A stretch of 64,000 bases of DNA from Acidimicrobiaceae bacterium. Its GTDB lineage: Bacteria; Actinomycetota; Acidimicrobiia; Acidimicrobiales; Aldehydirespiratoraceae. Made by a program: the position numbers and the translations under genes. Shown here one piece after another: positions 58,312 through 64,000 of the stretch; within the stretch, counting starts at the first letter, position 1, and each line of letters begins with the position of its first letter. The notes beneath the pieces were generated by a model. The model was not told the DNA's origin, searched no databases, and saw nothing but the letters and a program-made list of their open reading frames with translations. The stretch is from positions 42,558-106,557 of the forward strand of contig JAPOUM010000044.1 in assembly GCA_026708645.1 (NCBI GenBank). Direction: 5' to 3'.

Positions 58312-59655
58312 TCAGGGGCCGAGCGCGGTGACGGGGGCGACCTGCACGCCGTCGGGGCGACGGTAGGCGGGGCCGGTGGGGGTGACCACCAGCAGAGCGG
58401 CCATGTCGCCGGCGCGCTGACGGCTTGTCTTGTCGTGGAGGCGAAGCAGGGTCTTGGCTGCTGTGTCGATGTTTCTGGGGTTGGGGTTGAGCTTGATTTC
58501 GGCGGCGATCCATCGGCCGTCGGGCCGCTCGATGACTGCATCGGCTTCCAGACCGGTGTTGTCGCGGTAGTGGAACACGGCGCCCTGTTCGGGTTGGCTG
58601 TAGATCCGCAGGTCGCGCACGGCCAGCGACTCGAACAATGCACCGAACGTCGTCGGCTCCGACAGCAGCCGCTGGGGAGTGGCTCGCAGCACGGCGGCGG
58701 CCAGGGAGGGGTCAGCGAAGTGCCGTTTGGCTTCTCTGCGCAAGGTGGACTTCGATCGCAGGCTCACCGACCAAGCAGGCTGGTCTTCGCAGGCGTGGAC
58801 GCGGCGCAGAGCGTCGAGGTAGGCCACCACAGTCTTGCGGCTCGGGGGATGGCCGACGTCCATGTCGGAGGCCAGTTTGGACATTTTGGCTTCGGTCGCC
58901 ACGTTGAGAGCGAGCGACAGCATCAGGCGCCGCATCATGGTCGGGTCATGCCGCACTCCGTTGCCGGTGGGGATGTCCGACCGGATGATCTCCGTGACGT
59001 AGTCGTTGACCGACGACATGGCATCCTCTTCGCTGAGTCCGAGGTTTTGGGGCCAGCCGCCGACGCAGACCGCCGAGGCGATGTCGCGCAGAGCCGGCTG
59101 CCCGTCGAAGAGGCCGGAGGCCGTCTCGCCCTCGAACAGCTTCTCGAGCGACACGGCCCCGGTCGATGCGCCCGTCTCCCGAAGCGACATCGGCCTAAGC
59201 AGCACCCGGCTGATGCGCCCGGTGCCGGTATGACGGGTCACGTCGTCTTGCGGCACCGCTGAGCCGGTGAGGATGAACTGGCCGGGCTCGGGACGGTCGT
59301 CGCATTCCCGTCGCACCCGGTTCCACAGATGCGGAGCGTTCTGCCATTCGTCGAGCAGCCGCGGAGTCGAGCCTTGAAGCGCCTCGGCGGGATCCGCTGA
59401 CGCCAGAATCAGCGCCGCGTCATCGTCAAGGCGGATCTCGCTGCGGGCGAAATGCCTCGCCATCCAGGTCTTGCCGCATCCTCGCGCGCCCTCCACAAGC
59501 ACAGCGCCCCGTCTCCCCAGAGCGTTCTCGATCTCGCGGCCCGCAATGCGCGGCAGATAGCCAGGCATCGTCAGGGTGGCGGCTTCACTTGCTGCTTCAC
59601 TTGTGGCTGCAGCGGCGGCGTCAGCTGTGGCTCTAGTGTTGGTTGCGTCGGTCAC
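58312..59655 (-). CDS. AAA ATPase with C-terminal DUF4143
   Basis: 447 aa STAND/AAA_14-type ATPase. Walker A is VEGARGCGKTWMARHFA, Walker B is TPRLLDEWQNAPHLW, and a sensor-like FILTGSAVPQDD follows; the C-terminal DUF4143 shows TFGALFESLAVRDLRIYSQP and GLEADAVIERPDGRWIAAEI with an ExK nuclease-like core (EIKL). Such proteins are common in accessory regions and may act in defence or as solitary toxins; their function is unproven. The GTG start is preceded by GAGAGG. Its promoter region holds the 23-bp repeat array. The first ~30 residues are Ala/Thr-rich. Confidence 0.85.
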   Translation of the reverse strand: MTDATNTRATADAAAAATSEAASEAATLTMPGYLPRIAGREIENALGRRGAVLVEGARGCGKTWMARHFARSEIRLDDDAALILASADPAEALQGSTPRLLDEWQNAPHLWNRVRRECDDRPEPGQFILTGSAVPQDDVTRHTGTGRISRVLLRPMSLRETGASTGAVSLEKLFEGETASGLFDGQPALRDIASAVCVGGWPQNLGLSEEDAMSSVNDYVTEIIRSDIPTGNGVRHDPTMMRRLMLSLALNVATEAKMSKLASDMDVGHPPSRKTVVAYLDALRRVHACEDQPAWSVSLRSKSTLRREAKRHFADPSLAAAVLRATPQRLLSEPTTFGALFESLAVRDLRIYSQPEQGAVFHYRDNTGLEADAVIERPDGRWIAAEIKLNPNPRNIDTAAKTLLRLHDKTSRQRAGDMAALLVVTPTGPAYRRPDGVQVAPVTALGP

Positions 59656-59680
59656 CGGTCGCCTCTCCCGAACCTTCTAC

Positions 59681-59810
59681 TACGCGTTCCGTAGATCAAC
59701 TATACCACATTTCGTAGATCAACTATACCGCGTTCTATAGATCAATCACTACGCATTACGTAGATAAACTATACCACATTCCGTAGATTGATTACTGCAC
59801 ATTCTGTAAG
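59681..59810. repeat. 23-bp iteron-like tandem repeat array (about 5.6 copies)
   Basis: Units start at 59681, 59704, 59727, 59750, 59773 and 59796 (partial). Consensus is close to TACGCATTCCGTAGATCAAC then TAT, markedly AT-rich against the genome. Units 1 and 4 contain inverted arms CTACG-N5-CGTAG; the TAGATCAACTA core recurs. The array lies between the AAA/DUF4143 start (59655) and the end of the vapC gene (59824). 23 bp is about two helical turns, so sites fall on one DNA face. No spacers vary, so it is not CRISPR. Confidence 0.85.
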
Positions 59811-59823
59811 CGGCTTGAGGTGC

Positions 59824-60219
59824 TCAGTCGGCGGTGCCGCCCAAGACTCCCAGGCCGTGTTCGGCTGCTCGAGCGGCGAGTCGGTCATCGAAGGTGGCCA
59901 CCGCTCGGGCGCGGCGGTGCAGGGCGGTGTCGAGCACGATGGCGCCGGGAAGCCGGAGCCCCGTCGCTGCCCGCAGTTGCGCCCACCGCAGCGGGGCTTC
60001 GGGATCGACGTCGGCCACCGCGAACGATGCTCGGAGCCCGTTCGCCGCCTCTTCAAGCACTCCGAGCTTGGCTGGTGCGACCAGGCACTCGGCGAGCGTC
60101 AACGGGTGCAGCAGCGCTTCCTCTTCGGCGAACTCTCGGAATGCCGCTACTGCTCGGAGGTGATGGGCGTCAACGGGATCGCGCAGCGCAACGATCCAGC
60201 TGGCGTCGACCACGATCAT
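59824..60219 (-). CDS. VapC-type PIN-domain toxin
   Basis: 131 aa PIN ribonuclease: IVVDASWIVALRDPVDAHH (first Asp), HPLTLAECLVAP (Glu), LRLPGAIVLDTALHR (Asp) and VATFDDRLAARA (last acids). Complete. ATG overlaps the antitoxin stop as ATGA. Second VapC of the window, of a different subgroup from the one at 47882. Confidence 0.9.
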   Translation of the reverse strand: MIVVDASWIVALRDPVDAHHLRAVAAFREFAEEEALLHPLTLAECLVAPAKLGVLEEAANGLRASFAVADVDPEAPLRWAQLRAATGLRLPGAIVLDTALHRRARAVATFDDRLAARAAEHGLGVLGGTAD

Positions 60220-60455
60220 GTCGGCCAGTCTGAGGCACGGTCATATAGGTCTGAGGAGCCAGGCAACGAGCCGACTAGAGCCTCTCGGGCCTGGGCGTTA
60301 GACGACGGTGAACGCCCGCCCTCGGCCCAGTCTCGCATGACGTGAAGAATGAGCTTGGCTCTCGGCGCTTCCGACCAGCGCCGCGACGCCTCATCGAGGA
60401 TCGCGGCGATCTCATCGGTTTCTGTCACAGCGTGCCGAGGGCGCGTGGTCGGCAT
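60216..60455 (-). CDS. VapB-type antitoxin
   Basis: 79 aa small partner of the VapC gene. It reads MPTTRPRHAVTETDEIAAIL then DEASRRWSEAPRAKLILHVM, without a strong RHH look; the family is not certain, and the role is inferred from position and 4-bp overlap. ATG 60455 is chosen because a TACACT -10 ends 7 bases upstream (leaderless); the frame extends further but without need. Confidence 0.75.
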   Translation of the reverse strand: MPTTRPRHAVTETDEIAAILDEASRRWSEAPRAKLILHVMRDWAEGGRSPSSNAQAREALVGSLPGSSDLYDRASDWPT

Positions 60456-60462
60456 AGCGTTG

Positions 60463-60507
60463 AGTGTAACACACAGTACAACACTCGGTGCGACACTTAG
60501 GTGTAAC
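60463..60507 (-). promoter_or_regulatory. vapB-type promoter (-10 TACACT) with repeated GTGTAACAC-like words
   Basis: TACACT at 60463-60468 lies 7 bases before ATG 60455. The surrounding 45 bp contain AGTGTAACAC, GTACAACAC, GCGACACTTAG and GTGTAACACTGAG, related words in both orientations that could be antitoxin operators. Confidence 0.45.
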
Positions 60508-60623
60508 ACTGAGTGCGGTCACTCGACGGGCAGCGGTTGCGATACACAGCACCCCGTCGAACGCATCAGTGCGAGACAGCATCTCGGTGCGGCGCTCGGC
60601 GTGCCGACGAGGCGATACTGGGC

Positions 60624-60788
60624 GTGACGACGAGGGCGATCATCGACAGGTCGACAGATCAGAGCGATCCGCAGCGCGCGCCCCCGGTGGATGCTTGCGA
60701 CGAGAGTGCTGTGATAGACGCGATCGCTGTGATAGACGAACTGCTCGAAATGGCCGGCGTCGTCAAAGGCCGACCGGTGAAGCTGTGA
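60624..60788 (+). CDS. Possible 54-aa ORF in repeat-rich region
   Basis: GTG start; TTRAIIDRSTDQSDPQRAPP then VDACDESAVIDAIAVIDELL and EMAGVVKGRPVKL. Much of it is coded by variants of the word GCTGTGATAGACG, which occurs about six times in 60708-60870. It may be a small real gene or just repeat-derived sequence upstream of the cysteine desulfurase. No family recognised. Otherwise 60508-60870 shows nothing. Confidence 0.25.
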   Translation: MTTRAIIDRSTDQSDPQRAPPVDACDESAVIDAIAVIDELLEMAGVVKGRPVKL

Positions 60789-60870
60789 TGGACGACCTGC
60801 CGTGATAGACGAGAGCGCCGTGAACGGCGGTGCTGTGACGGACGACAGTGCTGTGGTAGACGAGGATGCG

Positions 60871-62022
60871 GTGAGAGAGGTCTATCTGGACTACAACGCC
60901 TCGGCGCCGCTCGATGAGCGGGTGCTCCAAGAGATGCTGCCGATGATGTCGGGCGCTGTAGGCAACGCATCTTCGGTGCATCGCTTCGGTCGGCGGCAGG
61001 CGGCTGCGGTGGACGACGCACGCGAGCATGTGGCTGCGCTGGTCGGCGGGCGTCCGGCGGGTGTGGTGTTCACCTCGGGCGCCACCGAAGCCAACAATCT
61101 GGCCTTGCAGGGGATCGCGGCGGCGGTCGAGGCTCAGGCGCCGCGGCTGCTGGTGTCAGCCGTGGAGCACGCCTCGGTGAGCCGCACAGCGCGACGGTTG
61201 GCCGACCGCGGATCGGTGAAACTGGATGTGATCCCGGTGGCTTCAGAGGGTTTCGTCGAACCGACAGAAGTCGCCGAGATGCTCGGAGGCGATGTCGCGG
61301 CGGTGTCGGTCATGGCCGCCAACAGCGAGACCGGCGTGCTGAACCCTGTGGCCGAGATCGCCGAGCTGGCTCACGCGGCGGGGGCGTTGTTTCACTGTGA
61401 CGCCACACAGATGGCGGGCCGTCTGCCGTTCGACATGCAGGCTCTGGGCGCTGATCTGGTGTCGTTGAGCGGCCACAAGATCTGCGGACCCACAGGAGTG
61501 GGCGCGCTGGTCGGCGCCCGCGGCAGCCTCCGGCGACTCGAAGCTCTGATCCATGGCGGCGGGCACGAGCGGGGACTGCGCTCAGGTTCGCTCAATGTGG
61601 CGGGCATAGTCGGGCTCGGCGTCGCCGCCCGGATCGCCGCCGACGAGCGCGCGGAGGAGTCCGCGACCGTGGCAGCGTTGCGCGACCGCCTCGTTTCCGA
61701 GCTTCGAGCCTGCCTTCCCGCAGTGCAGCAGAACGGCGACCCTGCGAGGCGGCTGCCCAACACGGCCAACCTGCGCTTCGTCGGCGCCGACGCCGAGGCG
61801 GTCATGTCTGGCATGGACCCCGTAGCGGTGTCCATCGGCAGCGCTTGCAGCGCGGGATCGATCGAGCCCTCTGAGGTGCTCGTCGCCATGGGCCTGTCCC
61901 ACGAGGCCGCCTTCGAGTCAGTGCGTTTCAGCCTGGGCCGCTTCACCACCGGCGCCGACATCGACATCGCCGTCCGCGCGACTGTCGCAGCCGTCGAGCG
62001 TGTCCGTGCCATGAACGCGTGA
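60871..62022 (+). CDS. sspA: Cysteine desulfurase, SspA-like
   Basis: 383 aa PLP enzyme that takes sulfur from L-cysteine as a persulfide. REVYLDYNASAPLDERVL start, TSGATEANNLAL, HASVSRTARR, SLSGHKICGPTGVGAL (Schiff-base Lys) and active Cys in IGSACSAGSIEPSEVL. Followed by a DUF4007 gene and an ATPase gene, the order of sspA-sspB-sspC, so it probably feeds sulfur to DNA rather than to Fe-S clusters. GTG 60871 (GAGG site upstream, conserved start VREVYLDYNA) is preferred; the frame opens back to 60802 through Asp/Val repeats. Confidence 0.85.
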   Translation: MREVYLDYNASAPLDERVLQEMLPMMSGAVGNASSVHRFGRRQAAAVDDAREHVAALVGGRPAGVVFTSGATEANNLALQGIAAAVEAQAPRLLVSAVEHASVSRTARRLADRGSVKLDVIPVASEGFVEPTEVAEMLGGDVAAVSVMAANSETGVLNPVAEIAELAHAAGALFHCDATQMAGRLPFDMQALGADLVSLSGHKICGPTGVGALVGARGSLRRLEALIHGGGHERGLRSGSLNVAGIVGLGVAARIAADERAEESATVAALRDRLVSELRACLPAVQQNGDPARRLPNTANLRFVGADAEAVMSGMDPVAVSIGSACSAGSIEPSEVLVAMGLSHEAAFESVRFSLGRFTTGADIDIAVRATVAAVERVRAMNA

Positions 62023-62401
62023 GGATCAGTCAGCATGCCGAGAGCAGCGTCGGCTGTGTCGGCAGTGGTCGTGTCGGTGAGGTGCCGCTGCTGTCGTCGT
62101 TTGTGCTGCTGGGCGCCGAGTGTCGGCTGTGTCGGTGGTATCCGCGGCGGTGAAGGTCGTGTGAAGCCGGCGCGTTGACCGATACATGCTGAGCACTGCT
62201 GAGCACTGCTTGGAGAACCGGCGCAGCTGATGTCAGGTGAACTGGCGTCGGAGGCGCCGGCGAAGACCGTTAGGGGTAGCGTTGATTGTGGTGATCGGGC
62301 TGCGTGAGGTCGCATCGACCGTCGCTGCGAATACCGTGACCGGAGCACGCTTCGAAGCGGATACCCAGGCCCTTGTCGCAGGGGTGGGCTATCTTCTTGC
62401 C
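62023..62401. other. Intergenic region between sspA and sspB
   Basis: About 380 bp without a supported gene. Contains repeated GTGTCGG words (62040-62130) and a TGCTGAGCAC tandem (near 62185-62206). It is unusually long for two genes of one pathway; sspB has its own -10 at its end. Confidence 0.4.
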
Positions 62402-62437
62402 GTGCCCAATCAGGACCATCTCGGGGCCGCCTCGTGA
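62390..62437 (+). promoter_or_regulatory. Leaderless promoter with 11-codon leader ORF overlapping sspB start
   Basis: -10 TATCTT at 62390-62395, six bases, then GTG 62402 opening VPNQDHLGAAS and a TGA at 62435-62437. That stop overlaps the sspB GTG (GTGA at 62434-62437). A ribosome loading on the leaderless GTG would finish on the sspB start, coupling the two. Confidence 0.45.
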
Positions 62438-63489
62438 GGCTGACCGACGCCGCGACGCATTCGTTCGCTCGCCACGAGACGTTCCACCCGCGCTACGGCT
62501 GGTTCCGCAAAGCGTATGCGGTCGCGGCTGCCGACCCTTACGCTTTCGGCCGGCCCGAAGCCCCGGTCGTGATCGGCGTGGGCAAGAACATGGTGCGAGC
62601 CATTCGCTTCTGGGGGCTCGCCGCCAAGCTGATCACCGAGGATCCGCGTTCCTCCAACCATCGGGCGCCTGAGGTCGTGCCGACCCGAAGGGGTCACGCG
62701 CTTTTCGGCGAGCAGGGTTGGGATCCCTACATGGAGGATCCGGGCACTCTGTGGCTGCTGCACTGGCTGCTGCTGGCGCCGCCTTCGCGCCTGCCGGTCT
62801 GGTGGCTGGCGTTCAACGAGCTCAACGCCGTCGAGTTCAGCGACGCCGACCTGGCTGCGGCGGTCGCTGCGCAGCTGGACGCGGCCGCGGGCTGGACTCC
62901 GCCGGCCGAGTCCTCGGTCTGGAAAGACATTTCAGCGCTGCTGCGCACCTACGCACCGGCGGAGCGTTCCCGGCGCGGCAGCATCGACGACCTGCTTGAC
63001 TGCCCGATGCGGGAGTTGAATCTTCTGGGACGGTCGCCTGCGACTGGCTTGCACCGTTTCACGCTGGGCCCGAAACCGACGCTGCCTTCTGAGATCGTCG
63101 CTCACGCCGTGCTCGACTACATCGACCGCGCCGGCAGCGGCGGCAGGACCGTCACACTCGGGCGTCTGGCCCACGAGCCAGCGAGCCCCGGCCGGGCTTT
63201 CAAGCTCAACGACAAGGAACTGCTGGCCGCGCTGGCCCCGGTCGTGGACCGGTTCGACGAGTTGGCTCTGACCGCTCCGGCGGGCGCCTGGCAGTTCGCC
63301 TACTCCGAGGATCCGGGGCAGATCGCGACCGCCGTGCTCGACGACTATTACGGCCGGTCGTCGTCGGGGGTCTGCACTGGCTGCTTTGGGGACACTGCCG
63401 TGGACGACGACCTGCTGGAGGACCTCGGAGCGGGCCGCAACTCCCGAGACAGCCTGCGGAGTCTGAACGCTTTGGCGGGGGCGGCTTGA
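62434..63489 (+). CDS. sspB: DUF4007 family protein, SspB-like
   Basis: 351 aa. The DUF4007 signature is near the N-terminus: FARHETFHPRYGWFRKAYAV, with VIGVGKNMVRAIRFWGLAAK and DPGTLWLLHWLLLAPPSRLP after it. DUF4007 is the family of SspB, which I recall as a DNA-nicking component of single-strand phosphorothioation systems. Cysteines VCTGCF occur near the C-terminus. It lies after a cysteine desulfurase and overlaps the next ATPase gene by one base (TGATG), the sspB-sspC junction. Confidence 0.82.
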   Translation: MRLTDAATHSFARHETFHPRYGWFRKAYAVAAADPYAFGRPEAPVVIGVGKNMVRAIRFWGLAAKLITEDPRSSNHRAPEVVPTRRGHALFGEQGWDPYMEDPGTLWLLHWLLLAPPSRLPVWWLAFNELNAVEFSDADLAAAVAAQLDAAAGWTPPAESSVWKDISALLRTYAPAERSRRGSIDDLLDCPMRELNLLGRSPATGLHRFTLGPKPTLPSEIVAHAVLDYIDRAGSGGRTVTLGRLAHEPASPGRAFKLNDKELLAALAPVVDRFDELALTAPAGAWQFAYSEDPGQIATAVLDDYYGRSSSGVCTGCFGDTAVDDDLLEDLGAGRNSRDSLRSLNALAGAA

Positions 63490-63939
63490 TGACCAAGCTG
63501 GCGGGCAGCATCGAGGTGAGCGGACGTTTCGCCCGGTCAGCGAACCTCGAACGCGATCTCGCCCGGCCCGAGCCGCTGGAGGGTTACGTCCTCACTGCGA
63601 GAGGCCTCGACGTCGTCGAGCGCATCGCTGCGGCAGCGGCTCAAGGCACAGCGGGCGGCGCCTGGTCGCTGACCGGCCCTTACGGGTCCGGCAAATCTTC
63701 TTTGGCTCTACTGCTGGACGCGGTCTTCGGGGGCCGCTCGAAGCTGCGCAGCGCAGCCTTGGGGCTTGTCGACGGCGCATCCTCAGACGCTGGGGATCTG
63801 ATCCGGCGGGCCCATCGGCGTCACGGAACTCTTAAAAGCGGCTTCAACCGGGCTCTGGTCACCGCGGAGCGTGAGCCTTTGACCCGCACCGTGGCCCGCG
63901 CCCTGCACACGGCATCAATTCGCGACGGCTCGAAACTCG
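63489..63939 (+). CDS. sspC: ATPase of phosphorothioation system, SspC-like, truncated at contig end
   Basis: First ~150 codons of an AAA-type ATPase: MTKLAGSIEVSGRFARSANL, then Walker A SLTGPYGSGKSSLALLL near residues 63-79, followed by DAVFGG. It overlaps sspB by one base (TGATG). The frame runs into the poly-C tract at 63940, where the sequence becomes unreliable, so length and later motifs are unknown. In Ssp systems an ATPase (SspC) follows the DUF4007 gene and precedes the SspD ATP-pyrophosphatase, which would lie beyond the window. Confidence 0.78.

Positions 63940-64000
<61 letters not shown>

Noticed and set aside
59681..59810. CRISPR array
   Set aside because: Units are contiguous 23-bp repeats without unique spacers and with no cas genes nearby.

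Overview
The window is about 64 kb of high-GC DNA from an actinomycete-type genome. Most genes start with ATG or GTG and neighbours commonly overlap by 4 bp (ATGA/GTGA). Several features point to Actinomycetota, most likely class Acidimicrobiia: an F420-type luciferase-like oxidoreductase, a mycothiol-dependent maleylpyruvate isomerase family enzyme, HelR/HelD, a DUF3516 helicase, and a secreted S41 peptidase ending in S-layer-like repeats of the form GC-x2-DP-x2-FCPD-x3-TRAQM. The class assignment is inference. The last 61 bases are almost pure C, an assembly artefact or contig edge, so the final gene is cut there.

Layout. 0-15 kb is mostly core metabolism: bacterioferritin (cut by the left edge), modABC molybdate import, an MscS channel, an orphan adenine-N6 DNA methyltransferase, a DUF1295 membrane protein with a FabH-like ketosynthase, a cytochrome P450, and the three-subunit glycolate oxidase glcDEF. 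15.1-18.7 kb is an accessory patch: remnants of a type ISP restriction-methylase, an ImmA/IrrE-DUF4411 toxin-antitoxin pair, an intact MazEF-like pair, an IS481 scar and a coiled-coil membrane protein built on 21-bp repeats. 18.7-27.7 kb reads as one long minus-strand operon: patatin, hemE, hemY, lnt, GT4 glycosyltransferase, SAM methyltransferase, prenyltransferase-like protein. 27.7-47.7 kb is housekeeping: HelR/HelD, an orphan ABC ATPase, an agmatinase-like ureohydrolase, a PatB-type lyase, Ppx/GppA, a rhodanese, the S41 peptidase, Map, the DUF3516 helicase, ABC-F and SurE.

47.8-49.0 kb carries VapBC and a frameshifted MazF-like gene. 49-57 kb holds a cytochrome c, a glucose/sorbosone dehydrogenase-type lipoprotein, ValS, a K+ channel, tRNA-Gln and tRNA-Glu, and two cobalamin genes. 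57-64 kb is accessory again: a second scar of the same IS, a lipoprotein gene behind a DtxR/IdeR-like box, an AAA-DUF4143 ATPase behind a striking 23-bp repeat array, another VapBC, and finally a cysteine desulfurase, a DUF4007 protein and an ATPase. That last trio matches the first three genes of an SspABCD single-strand DNA phosphorothioation defence system, the most notable system in the window.

A window-wide theme is leaderless expression. At least eleven start codons sit 6-7 bases after a TANNNT -10 box with no room for a Shine-Dalgarno site. This settles several start choices. A second theme is 9-18 bp tandem repeats at the 5' ends of otherwise conserved genes.
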